A stretch of DNA of 64,000 bases from Polyodon spathula (taxonomy: Eukaryota; Chordata; Actinopteri; Acipenseriformes; Polyodontidae), in the NCBI RefSeq assembly GCF_017654505.1, contig NC_054560.1, positions 1 through 64,000 of the forward strand. Direction: 5' to 3'. This document shows positions 12,633 to 22,565 of this stretch, in pieces (the stretch's first letter is position 1; each line of letters opens with the position of its first letter). The notes below the pieces were generated by a model. It saw only the letters and a list, made by a program, of their open reading frames with translations, was not told the origin of the DNA and ran no database searches. Both the position numbers and the translations under genes were made by a program.

Positions 12633-13162
12633 TTTTTCCACATGGTTTAATATTTCAGAGGGATGTGTGTTACAGCCATAAAAAAAATCGTCGGTTGGAT
12701 TTATTTACTTGTGTATTTGTTTGTTTATTTGTTTATTATTTACGTAGCTCGGTTGAAAACGGCAAATGAATGAAGGCGACGACGGTGTAGGTAATCTGAA
12801 AAAAAAAAAAAAACAACCCTACAATATTAACATTGCATCAAAATAATTATTCAAAAGGAGAATATGGGTTTAGTTATTTTACGCCGAATTAAATGACTAT
12901 CCTCCGACAAGTACAGCAGCGCACAAAAGTTTTGAATCAGCTAGAATTTTAGGATTGAGACGTCATTTAGATATTTCACTTGCTATGACGCAATTAAGGG
13001 TACTTTTCTGTAGCGAGATTAGTTCATTCTGTCCGGTGAGGAGAAACGTTTTTGCTATGGCTGTCTGTAGCTTACTGGGAGAAAATCACTTAACATAATT
13101 AAAAATTAAACAGGAGTACTTACAGTCAAGACAAACAGCGTGAGTCCCAAAACTGTATTCAT
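1657..13162 (-). CDS. tnfrsf10: TRAIL-receptor-like death receptor (TNFRSF10 family), ten exons
   Basis: This is a type I membrane receptor expected to bind a TNF-family ligand such as TRAIL and recruit FADD and caspase-8 through its death domain. Ten exons were placed from splice sites and phase: 13124-13162, 9071-9227, 8270-8401, 7662-7776, 6360-6451, 4914-5024, 4496-4536, 3668-3910, 2380-2428 and 1657-1958. They total 1281 nt, which is 426 residues plus stop, and every junction keeps frame. The order is a short signal peptide, cysteine-rich domains (residues about 45-175, including PAGTYVKEKC), a membrane segment (about 182-205) ended by RKKQR, a Ser-rich linker, and a death domain (about 327-410) with the usual LLxxW near its end. 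The layout matches DR4/DR5; which paralogue it is cannot be decided here. The family call is established knowledge and the exon joins are inferred. Confidence 0.87.
2316..2362. repeat. (GAAA)n microsatellite
   Basis: About eleven GAAA units in the intron before the death domain exon, close to the donor of exon 9 at 2380. Confidence 0.95.
2380..2428 (-). CDS. tnfrsf10: Death receptor exon 9: short exon before the death domain
   Basis: This is a 49-nt exon too short to show as an open frame. It was placed because exon 8 ends in phase 0 and exon 10 needs one leading base. It has acceptor TTTGCAG and donor GTAAGT and encodes LKDTSELYSLIPLQDN. Only this length makes the gene continuous from exon 8 to exon 10. 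Confidence 0.75.
3668..3910 (-). CDS. tnfrsf10: Death receptor exon 8: cytoplasmic linker
   Basis: The exon encodes 81 residues of Ser, Gln, Asn and acidic sequence of low complexity between the membrane and the death domain. The acceptor is CTTGCAG and the donor GTGAGA, phase 0 at both ends. If the donor is not used, the frame runs twelve codons into the intron and stops at about 3629, which would remove the death domain. Confidence 0.8.
4226..4467. repeat. 37-bp minisatellite, seven units
   Basis: The core GAACGCAATGCAGGAGAATG recurs at 4226, 4263, 4300, 4337, 4374, 4411 and 4448, an exact 37-bp period with almost no divergence. It lies in death receptor intron 7, starting about 29 nt past the donor of exon 7 and filling some 40% of the intron. 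No stop falls in any minus-strand frame, which creates misleading open frames. Confidence 0.97.
4496..4536 (-). CDS. tnfrsf10: Death receptor exon 7: short juxtamembrane exon
   Basis: This is a 41-nt exon with a good acceptor (CTTTCAG) and donor (GTAAGA), encoding ERPSEPSVNILIPT with the junction base. It enters in phase 1 and leaves in phase 0. A 37-bp minisatellite begins about 29 nt inside the following intron. Confidence 0.78.
4573..4812 (+). mobile_element. Inverted-repeat DNA element, family B (MITE-like)
   Basis: The ends are related inverted repeats: TTTCGCATCACCCT at the left, and AGGTGATGCAGAAGACTTTT then GGCCAGAGCTG at the right. It has no coding capacity. Two more copies lie at 30966-31174 and 31449-31705, sharing internal blocks such as CATTTTGTAGTTT. 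It sits in intron 6 of the death receptor. The terminal sequence resembles Tc1/mariner-derived elements, which is inference. Confidence 0.7.
4914..5024 (-). CDS. tnfrsf10: Death receptor exon 6: transmembrane segment
   Basis: The exon encodes a Ser/Thr lead, a hydrophobic run rich in Val, Leu and Ile (AVVLPLIVLPLAVIGLIL), and then the basic stop-transfer RKKQR, as expected for a type I membrane protein. It is 111 nt, phase 1 at both ends, with donor GTAAGT. In-frame skipping would yield a soluble receptor that keeps the death domain. Confidence 0.87.
5711..6147 (+). mobile_element. Foldback element, family A, copy 1
   Basis: This element of about 437 bp has inverted ends (GGTTCCGAAAAATATAGCG at the left, the complement of CGCTGTATTTTTCAGAACC at the right). 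The arms also mirror each other inside: CAAAGCTCTTTTCAAAATGT recurs inverted near 5827 and 6010. It has no open frame of its own. It lies in the intron between exons 5 and 6 of the death receptor and is related in order and orientation to the copy at 6841-7275. Confidence 0.85.
6360..6451 (-). CDS. tnfrsf10: Death receptor exon 5: end of CRD3 and stalk
   Basis: Read in the phase set by exon 4, this exon encodes KCLEGTVVRSC and NAVCAP, closing CRD3, then a short Pro/Ser stalk. A longer open frame covers the region in a different phase and is not the coding one. At 92 nt, skipping this exon would shift the frame. It sits between two copies of a foldback element. Confidence 0.82.
6667..6696. repeat. 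Poly(A) run
   Basis: About 30 adenines on the plus strand in death receptor intron 4. This could be a retroelement tail or simple slippage; no element body was recognised beside it. Confidence 0.9.
6841..7275 (+). mobile_element. Foldback element, family A, copy 2
   Basis: This 435-bp element begins with GTAATGGGGTTCC and ends with its exact reverse complement. Internal blocks match copy 1 in the same order (CACTGCAGGAA, CTCTGGCTTTTCA, GCAGACATTTTG), and the two halves are again partly mirror images. It lies in the intron between exons 4 and 5 of the death receptor. The superfamily cannot be assigned without a transposase. Confidence 0.87.
7662..7776 (-). CDS. tnfrsf10: Death receptor exon 4: CRD2/CRD3
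   Basis: The exon encodes the end of CRD2 (VPCTGTQNRLC) and the start of CRD3 (CKSGTHYC, CEVCKRC). It enters in phase 1 and leaves in phase 2. The donor is GTAAGA. Confidence 0.87.
8270..8401 (-). CDS. tnfrsf10: Death receptor exon 3: CRD1 end and CRD2
   Basis: The exon encodes TYVKEKC and then ACTFGTDYTEH and CLQCTRC. This is the spacing seen in CRD2 of the TRAIL receptors DR4 and DR5, where the domain forms the main ligand contact. Its length is 132 nt, phase 1 at both ends, so skipping it would keep the reading frame. Confidence 0.88.
9071..9227 (-). CDS. tnfrsf10: Death receptor exon 2: N-terminal stalk and start of first cysteine-rich domain
   Basis: The acceptor GTTGCAG and donor GTGAGT are clear. 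The exon encodes a polar stretch and then the opening of CRD1, with cysteines in VCPGGQYPHSGFCCLNCPAG. It ends one base into a codon; joining to exon 3 gives the classic PAGTYV sequence of TNF receptors, which supports the junction. Confidence 0.85.
9803..9829. repeat. Poly(A) run
   Basis: About 25 adenines in death receptor intron 1; no diagnostic retroelement body was recognised upstream. Confidence 0.85.
11314..11436. repeat. Short direct duplication
   Basis: The block AAAGAATGTCCTCACCAAGT recurs at 11314 and 11392, 78 bp apart, with flanking similarity. It lies in death receptor intron 1 and may be part of an unrecognised element. Confidence 0.8.
11767..12072 (-). other. Unrecognised open frame in death receptor intron 1
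   Basis: A 101-codon frame has moderately balanced, coding-like composition and five cysteines, and lies on the same strand as the receptor. I recognise no domain in it. It could be a fragment of a mobile element, an alternative exon, or chance. No splice evidence ties it to the receptor. Confidence 0.25.
12587..12631. repeat. (TAA)n microsatellite
   Basis: About fifteen TAA/ATA units in death receptor intron 1. Confidence 0.95.
13124..13162 (-). CDS. tnfrsf10: Death receptor exon 1: start codon and signal peptide
   Basis: The ATG at 13162-13160 is followed by thirteen codons, mostly hydrophobic (MNTVLGLTLFVLT), and then a consensus donor GTAAGT. The exon ends in phase 0 and joins exon 2, which continues APSLC, giving a short signal peptide. 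A longer open frame runs upstream, but the GC-box and TATA-like sequences there favour this ATG as the start. Confidence 0.75.
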
Positions 13163-13300
13163 GGTATTATATTCCAAATACTTATCACTGCGCAAAACTA
13201 CCTCCAAACTCTTACTCACGCGTAATACACACGATCTGGCTCTTCTCAGTGTAGTTATAGAGAGGGCGGAGGGGGGCTGCCTCAGAGGCGGAGCATTCTG
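13163..13300 (-). promoter_or_regulatory. Putative death receptor promoter and 5' UTR
   Basis: Upstream of the start codon, the minus strand has a TATA-like TATAAC at 13259-13254 and two GGCGGA GC-box-like sites at about 13264-13271 and 13287-13292. A start near 13228 would give a 5' UTR of about 65 nt. The position is inferred from motif spacing only. Confidence 0.4.
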
Positions 13301-13410
13301 CTCTGAACCGGTCTGAACGAAAAGGTGCGCTTTCTGTCCAGTAAACCGGTGTTGCAATACTCTGCGTGTTCGGAATCCGATTCATCTAAAACAAAACGCC
13401 CTGAGTAAAG

Positions 13411-13617
13411 GACTTATATGCCCCTGCCCACAAGCTGAGGTCCTCCCACTCTGGCCTACTTGTTATCCCCAAGCGAAAGCGCACCACGCTTGGAGAGAGC
13501 GCTCGTTTAGCTTCCTGGCTCCGACTCCCAGCTTTGGTGCGTGATGCGCCCACCGTCACTCGCTTTAAATCAGCTCTCAAGACCCGCCTGTTCTCTCTTG
13601 CTTTCCGTGCTCTTTAA
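13411..13617 (+). pseudogene. LINE reverse transcriptase C-terminal fragment (L2/CR1/Rex-like)
   Basis: The plus strand from 13411 reads about 68 codons to a TAA at 13615-13617. The order LRSSHSGLLVIPKRKRTTLG, VRDAPTVTRFKSALKT and then RLFSLAF matches the usual C-terminus of L2/CR1-like LINE ORF2 proteins. The region normally reading AAPRLWNSLP is altered. It is a 5'-truncated insertion beginning just upstream of the death receptor promoter, in the opposite orientation. Confidence 0.7.
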
Positions 13618-13658
13618 ACCAGATATCTGCTATTAGCTGCTGGGTTGCTGCTGCTATT

Positions 13659-14203
13659 TCATGTATTCTGCTGCTATCATGTATTCTGCTCTTTCCACTG
13701 TATTTATTGTACTGTTTCATGTATTCTGCTGCTATCCTGTATTCTGCTCTTTCCACTGTATTTAATGCACTATTTCATGTATTCTGCTGCTATCCTGTAT
13801 TCTGCTCTTTCCACTGTATTTAATGCACTATTTCATGTATTCTGCTGCTATCCTGTATTCTGCTCTTTCCACTGTATTTATTGTACTGTTTCATGTATTC
13901 TGCTGCTATCCTGTATTCTGCTCTTTCCACTGTATTTATTGTACTGTTTCATGTATTCTGCTGCTATCCTGTATTCTGCTCTTTCCACTGTATTTAATGT
14001 ACTATTTCATGTATTATGCTGCTATCCTGTATTCTGCTCTTTCCACTGTATTTAATGTACTGTTTCATGTATTCTGCTGCTATCCTGTATTCTGCTCTTT
14101 CCACTGTATTTAATGCACTATTTCATGTATTATGCTGCTATCCTGTATTCTGCTCTTTCCACTGTATTTAATGCACTATTTCATGTATTGCACTGCTATC
14201 CTG
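13659..14203 (+). repeat. 58-bp tandem array, about nine units
   Basis: TCATGTATTCTGCTGCTATC or a close variant recurs every 58 bp at 13659, 13717, 13775 and on to 14181. Units differ mainly at a few positions (TTATTGTACTG versus TTAATGCACTA). The array starts about 40 bp after the LINE stop codon, so it appears to have grown from the LINE 3' tail. The long open frames here are an artefact of the stop-free unit. Confidence 0.95.
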
Positions 14204-15004
14204 GCCCCACATTTTCATTGCAGTGGAACTAGTTCTGTAGAATGAGCAATCGAAAATTGTAATTCTGTGTGTGTGGACTGATTTTAAACAACACACCCAT
14301 TAAGCTGATCAATTCAGCTTATAAAGGTAACAAATATTTGTCTCAGTGGTAACACCAGCATATGGGAATACCTTCACAAGTATGCAACTAAGCAGCATTC
14401 CTAATGGTGACGTTTGCAGAACAGGCGAGTGTGGTTTGATTGGGAGCTGTTTATTCGCTGCTGTGTTTGTCAGGCTGGTTCCAGTGCTGTTTTACCCTGG
14501 TATTACTTGAATTATTATTTACCAGATGGTAGGATGCAACACACACTGTACACGCGCTTCCCTTGTAAGACTCATGAAGAAAGGTTCATCAGGGCAGTTC
14601 GTTGCACAGCGCTCTCTTCAGCTTGGCAAGTCGATGGAAATCCCCGTCTATTGTCCCAGGCAGGAGCAGGGTGATGAAACATAGCCTGATCATGGGACAC
14701 ACCTCCCTTGGCAGAGCCAGGAAAAATAAACTCTTTGAAGATGCAGCATTTAATGTGGTTTGGACCATAGGCTTTACACACACACACACTATGAACCCAG
14801 TCCCTTCACTGTAACAATCGTTTCTCACTTTAACTTATTGCAAACCTTAAGAATTTCTATCCACTTCTTGCGCAGGGTTTATGGGGTGTTTACTTCGATG
14901 CCTCATATGTGCTTGTGGTTTTAATGGTTTATCTGTGTCCCGCCCCCCCCCTCCCCCTCACAGCTCGTGGGTTTTTGTTCCTCAGATTCTCTGATGCTCT
15001 AGTG

Positions 15005-15073
15005 CTTGGAACTTGGTTTCAGGAGGCTAGGTTTCAGTCCTGGGGAGACCTGAGGGTTTGATACAGCAACATC
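15005..15073 (+). repeat. Dispersed repeat, copy 1
   Basis: CTTGGAACTTGGTTTCAGGA and the following GCTAGGTTTCAG match, inverted, the segment at 17325-17411. A shared GGGTTTGA block follows in both. It is a dispersed repeat of unknown class. Confidence 0.65.
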
Positions 15074-17324
15074 AAACTGGGTCTCTTGGAATCAAGTTTA
15101 AGCCGCTGTTCCTGAAAAAGTGGGTTTGTTTTCCCTTGGCTTTAGGCTATTCGAGTTCAAATAAACTGCTTACAACTTCCTTTGCTGTAGGTCACTGTTG
15201 CCCAGTTCCCAAGGCTGTAGAGGTGATAAGTTTATTGTGGTATATTTACACAGCAGTTTTTGTAGTCCCCCCTCCCCCCCCTGTGCTTATATGCATTTAC
15301 CATAGCTTGCCATGTTTTTAAATACACTTCACAATGCTTTCCTATGCTTTGTCTAGGCTTCATGACATTTTGGGACCCTTTTATAAAAGGTCCTTGCCCC
15401 CTCCGGTCCCGTACGGAATGAGCCAATCCAAAGTACTGTGTAACACATGCATGCTGTTTGAGTTGCAGCCTGTATCAAACAGTCCATGGTTTACCACGTC
15501 ATGCCAGTGTTAGTGTGGGATTATGACAGCTTCTCACACCCACAGTGATATCTAGCAATAATGTGCATCTGGTGTCCTTTGATACAGGCGGACGGTCTAG
15601 CTGGGGCCTCAGACTGACTCATATCAGACGAACGCACTGCTTATCACCCTCTCCTCCCCTCCCCTCCCCTCTACAGTGCAGAACAACAAGGCAATCCATC
15701 ATTTCCCAGAAACGCCATCTGAAAGTGACGTCAGAAAAACAAAGGAGTCACGAGAAAGCTCTTCACAATTTTGAAGGCCTGAAAATAAACAAACAGACGT
15801 AAGGCACACTTTCTCTCTCCCCATCCGTAATTCGCCAATCTGATTCTTTTGAAAGGACAAGAACAAAACAACTGAGGGATCTGAGTTCTGCAAGTGCATT
15901 GGCATTTCCTGGTGTTGCTTTCTGCCCTGCCGATGCACTGCTCAAATCCATCGTTGCTTCCTGCATTTCCAAGCAAAACAGGTCCTACCGGTTCTCTTTA
16001 CGAGATGCAAACACATTGAAATTCCTTTATTGATCTCTGGGAGGAGAGACGACACACACTGAAGGCGTACATTTTAAATGAATCTGATGACCTCCTTCGG
16101 CACATTATGAAGTGTAGTGTAATCTCTGACATCTGTCTGTCATGCTTGCATTCTTAAACATAGATAGAGAGCCACGTGCCCATTTCTCAAAGTTTTAAAT
16201 GAAAAGCTTTTTCTTTCTTCTCGCTTTGTAACGTTCAACGTCTGGTGCCACAGCCCCCGATTAGCACTAGCTTGTACTGTTTGATGTTGAATTGGGGAAG
16301 GCAAGCAGAGATCACTGGGAATCTGGAGCTGTGAAACCAACCTGGATTCCGTTGTGAATGTGCTATTTTGAAATGGAAAGGGGTAAATGATTTAATATTC
16401 CTGTTGAAACTCTGCACAGTTTCCAAAGAGGTTGTTTGAAAGGCCCTGCTCCGTGCGTGGGCCTTGTTGTCGTTTCTCAGATTTCAAGGGCAGTTTTACA
16501 GCAGAGGTCACAACAGGGGCTTCAACACACACTGAATCCGTAAAGCGAAAACAGATCACTTCATTACACCTAGAATCATAAACAAACAGTTAATTACGCG
16601 AGGCATAAACAGGAAAACGGGTTCCTCTCCAAAAATGCAGTAAGGTCAACATGAGGGGGATTGTCTTTCAGTATGTTGTTTTATACATTACTTATTAAAG
16701 CAACAAATGACATCAGCAAACACTCTCAGTTTGCAGGGTGGAGGGATCTGAATCAACGCCAGGTTGCTCCACAGAGTTTCCTCCTGTGTATTTTCAATGC
16801 ATCCTGTCTCATGATTAAAAACAACAGCTCCTGATCTCATTTCACATCTTCCTGTCGTTTTTTCTCCCCCTTTTCTTGGCTGATTGTTTCTAGGGATATT
16901 TTGGTGTTTTTAGTTTGTTTTGAAATCAAAAGGACTTAAAAAAATTGACAACAGGAACTTTTTGGGTTAGGGTTTTATGAGGGCAGCAACTGAGAGAAGC
17001 CATATTGTTTGTTGTTTGCCATTGGTGGTATATATTTGTCTACTGAAGACAAGGAAGGAATGCACAATGTATCTGTTTGAACATATCAGTCCCACTGGAA
17101 TGTGACCCATTGGCAGGAGGTCAGACAGATTCATGAACCTTCTGTAGTTACGTTCTTGACCCCTCCTCAAAGCTAAGCCACAAACGTACCCACTAGGTAA
17201 GAGAGTAGTGCCCGGGATTCTAGCGTGCTTCTAGCGGACATAATTTCTAAAGCCGAGAAAACACTAAGCCACTTTTTCAGAAACTGTGACTAAAAACCTG
17301 GTTCCAGGAGACCAACTTTGAGGC

Positions 17325-17411
17325 AACTTTCCTGCGTCAAACCCCCCAAGTCTCCCTTGGTGTGCCGTGCAGCGGCCTGAAACCTAGGCTCCTGAAACCA
17401 AGTTCCAAGGT
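17325..17411 (-). repeat. Dispersed repeat, copy 2 (inverted)
   Basis: The reverse complement of this segment matches 15005-15073 in three ordered blocks, with extra bases between them. No coding capacity. Confidence 0.65.
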
Positions 17412-20400
17412 TCGCATCCGTATTCTCTTGGCTTTTCACTGCAATACTGTTGAAGTCAGTGAGAAATGACAGTAATTCGAATCTACTTCTCTGGCTCCAA
17501 ATCTCTGTGCCATTGAGAAACCTGTAATTTTAAAGTCACTGGGGAATAAGATCTTGTTGAAATGTCAATAGCAAAATTTCCTCCTGCTTCCTTCACAACC
17601 TTATAACAAATACACGCGATCACGAAACGTGGAGGAGCACTGCCCTATCACTTGAAATCTGTGGTTCGAGGGTTTTTTTTTTATTTTTGGAATCTGTCTT
17701 GCGTTGATTCAAATCCAACTCTCTGGTAATGAAACTTTTATTTTTATTATTTTTCTTCAATTTAGATTCAAACACACTTTCTTTTTCATGCGCTGTACTT
17801 AGCTACATAAAGAACAGCATGAAAGTTAGTAGAGGGCTGCGTACATTTCACAAGTGTGGAAACTACTCCAGGATCGTTCACATGCAGATATAACACGGCG
17901 TTCCTTCTTCACCGTTTCTGTAAAGTGCACAGTTTTACAGCCTTGTTACTGCTCAGAGTGTTCGTCACAAATCGTCCCGCAGGCAGATTGCACCTTCACC
18001 CTGTTGCAAAACTTGCTGCATTCATTCGATTCTCTGACCTCAGCCTTCCTTTACCTGCGGGCTACTTCAAAGGCTCTGCCTCGTCTTAATCATGCAAAAT
18101 GAGGTGCACCCAAATGACTAAACAGTTAATCCCTAGTTGTTTTCTAAATGCTCGTCCCCTAAAGACCTAATTGTAAGATTTTGTTGGGTTTTTTTTTCCA
18201 CTGAAGTACTGTTATTCTGTTTCCCTGAAAGTCCCCGTGGTCCTGTGGCAGTAAACTGTTCTCTTCCGGAGAAGCTGCATGTTTGTTATCTCTTTGCAGT
18301 GAATTTAAGGAGGAATGCCTGAGCTGTTCCACTAGGCTCCATTTGAAACAAGACAAAGTCTAATTATTATAACACTCCTTAAAAAAAAAGTTCACCACAC
18401 AGAATTTGCACAGTAATTTTTGCGTCATGTTTTCTCCATTTTTATACTATGCCGTTACCAGTTAGTTTGCCAGGCATTTGAATATGTTTTGCAATGCTTA
18501 GCTGTGCTTTATTACACTAGACCTAGAAACGGATCTCTGCACGTTGGATATTTCCAGTGCTGTGGGAGTTCAGTGATGCAAGCATGCTCTTGAAATCAGG
18601 AATCAGCAGAAAGCTCCAAGCAGCACCCCCACACAGCCTGGTCTTCGTCAGCATTGAACAACCTGTAAACTAGCAAAGTTAAACAAGACACAAAAAAATA
18701 AAACTTAATAGTTGAACTGTTTCAAACTTAAAATTGTAATGGCTTTGCATATTAGACTTTGATTTCCTGTCATCACGGGAACAACAAATAACACGACCCC
18801 GCCTTTCTTTAGCACCAGCATTCCAGAGGTGAGTCACCAGGAAGCTTGCAGTGTTCTCCCGGGCCTTGGGAATAAAAACACGAGATGGTTTCCGTGGGGT
18901 GACTATATAACAAAGCACATTTGCTAAAGTGTTTACACAACGGTGATAGGACAGTCAGTCGATGGTCAGTTAGGATAAAACCAGGAATCGCAGTATAATA
19001 TATATTAATTACAGTCAGCATTTACATATCCAACCCTCTACTGACCTCCAGGACGCTTAAGAGTGTGACACATAGCCGATTATCTCATTGGGGCCCGTTC
19101 CAACCCTTGTCTGTTTTTCAGAGAACACAAAGAAAGATACAAATGTCAAAAATACACAGCTGGAAGGACTGTGTTTTAAAATAAGCAGGCTTCCATTTAT
19201 ATTTACTGCAGCTGGTTTTGTTGGTACGGTACTATATTTTCAACAGAAGTATTTTAAATCAGAATGGTATGATTTTGCAAATATCATTTTGAGACGACTG
19301 TGGACACGTGGACTGTAATACGGGACATGCTTTTAAACCTGGTGCGTATTGCAGCAGTGTGTAAAATTCCCCGTTAATGAGCCAACAGCAAAATGAAATC
19401 AAAATGTTACCCATGCGAGGAAATGCGTGAAACGTAATGCAATTTAGCACAAGATTAAAAAAACAAAAACACCAGTTTCCAGAATTAAAACAGTATCCAA
19501 AATCAGTATTCGAAATTGCAAAATATAGTGCTCGATAAGACCCTAATATCACAGATGCACAAACACAACTAAAGATCACATTTAAAATAAAATACATCAA
19601 AGTGTCTAAACCTGTTTAATGATTAACTGTTGTATTACTCCAGCTGGTCTCGTTCGCTTTCTTTTGGCTGCATTTTCGTCATGTGAAACTTGAGGAAGCC
19701 CTGTGTAACTGCACAGTAAAGACAGACTGGCTTGTGCATGCGAGAAGAACAGGACTGTGACGGATAATCAAATAAATTGCAACACTGAAGAGATGGGCTT
19801 TGTATTAGAAAACTGGAGTTGGAAATCGCGTGCGATGGGTAAATGCATGGATTTATTATATATAATAAATATATATACACACACACAACGGGAATTGATT
19901 TCTTTGTTAATACAAGTATGGTAAAACACGACCGACGTGTATCTGAGTCTTATATCTGTGCACACCCATTACATTTACAGAAGTTCTTAGTAAGCTGTGA
20001 ACTAGGAAAAAAAAAAAACCCTGTGTCCAACCATTATTCGTGTCATGACTGAAGTAGATGATTTCCAGATTTCATTCCTGGTGTTTTTTCTACAGCCAGT
20101 CAGGATGCTTTGGTATGCTTTGCTTTGTGTGGGAGGATTGACTGCCTGCCACACAGCTTCATTATATTCGGGCCAATTGAAGGCATCCGGACGTCTCCAA
20201 TTTCACTGAAGGCTGGCGGGCCATGGGGGTGGTGGGAGGTGGCGTGGCAACATGTGTTCTACACTCGAGTGTGTCGGTATGTCTCTCTGTGTGTCAGTGT
20301 GTGTGTGTGTCTGTTTAAAAAGTGGTTTTTTGGTCACAAATGGGGAACAGCTCCTCTAAATCACTCCCGGACGCAGTAAAGCTGACCACTAGTGGTGGGA

Positions 20401-20697
20401 AGTGGTAGTCCAGCTGCAGCAGCTACCCTCAGATAGAGGTCTCTCTCTCTAGGTCAGGGGTGGCCGAAGTTCCGCTCCTGGTCTTTGTTCCAGCCCTGCT
20501 CTAAACTGTTCAACTGAGTCAGTTTGCTTTCCTTGTTGGCGCTGTCACTGATCGTTTTATATGTGTTCCTGTGCTTTGTACACAGAAGCTGTGCTTCGGA
20601 ACTGTAAAAGGTAGCAAATTAACTCTTCATTGGAATAACCAAAAACACAAACCAGCGTACAGTAACATAGAAACACCGTCAATTCAAAACATGCTGC

Positions 20698-20720
20698 ACA
20701 CACACACACACACACACACA
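20698..20720. repeat. (CA)n microsatellite
   Basis: About eleven CA units downstream of the neuropeptide receptor exon. Confidence 0.9.
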
Positions 20721-21484
20721 GATCAGAACGCTCAATGCAGGAAACCCCATTGCTGAACCACATGGCTGCACAGAGAGCACTGGTAGGTTTGGACCGGACT
20801 TCACTGATTAACAGTGGAATGCTGAGACAAGGGACACACAGCTCGAAAACACGGTCGTACCCAAAAAGCATGACGGGAATCGGACACAGCCGACGGAGGG
20901 GTTGATGCAGGGACCCGAGACCCGGAATTGCCTTTAAAAGAAGGATTTTAAAAAGATTTGACGGGTATTCAATAAATCCATTCATTAATGTGTAGATTTC
21001 AAAACAAGGAAAAAGCTGTCCTCCTTCACGTTTACAGCTGAGCAGCAGTCAAAGGCTATTAACTTCCACACAGAGTGTTTTAAAAGCCGATTGCAAGCAA
21101 ACTGGGATGTGGACTTTTCAGCTGCTGCTCTGCAATACAGAGCCGTAAACACACAGCCTCTCTTACTCCTTCTCCTTTTAGGTAAATAGTGGAACATGTG
21201 TGAAAATATAATGACTGAGTACCTGAGGGCTTTTGGTAATGAATTCCAAATCCAAGCCCTGACCCAGTTGTCCAAAGACTTAAGGGGTAGGGGTAAGTAA
21301 GGGGCAGCTAGGAGACCCAAGCTAGGTGACCTTAAGCAATTAGAGAGTGTGCATATTAAATTATTCAGAAATGCGTGAAGAACACTTCTATAGGTATGTA
21401 CAAGAACTCTAAAAGGACACAAAGCTGACAAACTAATTCCAGTAAACTGTACACACAGTGGCGGTCAAGACAGTGGTCTGCCCT

Positions 21485-22156
21485 TCATTTCTCCCAGGCT
21501 GCGCTAACTCGATTGCCAGTAGTAATCTTGTCAATATCTTCCAAGAGAATGCCGCTCACCCTTGGCTGTGTTTGCTTTGGGGCTGGCTCCCCATTACCCT
21601 GCCGTGCCCGGATCTGTTCCGTCGACTCACCACTTGAGACCTTGTTGCTCACGATGAAGACGGCATTCCTGGATCTCTCAAAGAAGACCACCGGCTGCTC
21701 AGTTTCCCGGGAGCAGTGGCAGGAGCTGAAAGCCGCCTGAAAGCCCCTCTTGAAGTTCTCGTTGAAGTAGCCGTAGATTATGGGATTGACACTGCTGTTG
21801 AAGAACGCCAGCCAGTGAGCGAAGGGGAAAATGTAGCTGGCGAGGAAACTGAGGCGCTCCTCTCCCAGGTCCTCATAGTCACTCGGCATCATCAGGGTCC
21901 ACAGAGGCAGCCAGGACACCATGAAGAGCACAGCCACAGTGACCAGCATCTTAATCACCTTCATCGTCTTCTTGGAGATGGAGCTCCTGTCCCCTTGCAG
22001 CTCTCCAGAGCTCCTGCGCTCCGGCCCATGGAAGCTGAAGAGCCTCGCCCCGATGATGCCGTACATCACGCTGATGAGACTCAGGGGCGCCAGGTAGATG
22101 TGGATGAAGAGGACCGTGGTGTACGCTTTGCGCATCTCTGGCTCAGGCCAGTTCTC
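21485..22156 (-). CDS. npffr1: Neuropeptide FF receptor (NPFFR1-like), last coding exon only
   Basis: This exon encodes 223 residues of a class A GPCR that binds RFamide peptides and usually couples to Gi/o. After an acceptor at 22157-22158 (AACTAG) it reads ENWPEPEMRKAYTTVLF, the family sequence leading into TM5. It then gives TM5 (residues about 11-36), TM6 (65-90, with SWLPLWTLMM), and TM7 (104-129, with HWLAFFNSSVNPIIYGYFNE). A tail follows with Cys146 and Cys148, possible palmitoylation sites. FFNSS and GFQAAF are closer to NPFFR1 than NPFFR2. TM1-TM4 exons were not found in 22157-28900; a 500-N gap lies 410 bp upstream. It could be a complete gene with missing sequence, or a 3' fragment. 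Confidence 0.9.
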   Translation of the reverse strand, partial: ENWPEPEMRKAYTTVLFIHIYLAPLSLISVMYGIIGARLFSFHGPERRSSGELQGDRSSISKKTMKVIKMLVTVAVLFMVSWLPLWTLMMPSDYEDLGEERLSFLASYIFPFAHWLAFFNSSVNPIIYGYFNENFKRGFQAAFSSCHCSRETEQPVVFFERSRNAVFIVSNKVSSGESTEQIRARQGNGEPAPKQTQPRVSGILLEDIDKITTGNRVSAAWEK

Positions 22157-22565
22157 CTAGTTTTCATATAACCAAGTATCCGTGGTCAATATTTATTAAA
22201 ATAATTTATTAAAATCGGCGTGCAAAGCTTGTTTTGAGTTTGGCAGTGCTTCGAAGAACAAATCCTAATTCAGCTCAGAGTGGTGCCGTTACTAATGTGT
22301 GAACTGTGCTTGGGAGCTGCCTCCATAGTGCTGTTAGGTGCCGATAAGTTCGGTATACCAACAGGGACCGAATATGAAGATTTCCATAAATGTTTGCTTT
22401 GAACAGGGCAAGATGCAAGGGGTCCAAGACTTGGCATCTGCTTCTTACAGTGTGCAGCTGGAAATACAACAGCTGTATAGCGCTTGGCGGTATAGGAAAT
22501 CCAAACAACACAGAACTTTTGCTCAGATTATATTTAAAAAAATGATTTTCCGTTCCGTTATTGAG

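Larger units (their letters stand above)
14204..20950. other. Intergenic region without a recognised gene
   Basis: No coding exon, RNA gene or regulatory cluster was identified between the death receptor and the neuropeptide receptor exon. The DNA carries scattered repeats, listed where clear, and otherwise unremarkable AT-rich sequence. Confidence 0.5.

Noticed and set aside
13645..14113. Long open frames with repeating peptide on the plus strand
   Set aside because: These are three-frame readings of the 58-bp array, with no sign of a real protein.
21000..21431. Minus-strand frame containing WNSLP, recalling LINE reverse transcriptase
   Set aside because: The surrounding order of conserved residues does not fit, so the motif is probably chance.
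21716..22171. A 151-codon plus-strand frame opposite the GPCR exon
   Set aside because: Shadow of the GPCR coding strand in a GC-rich exon.
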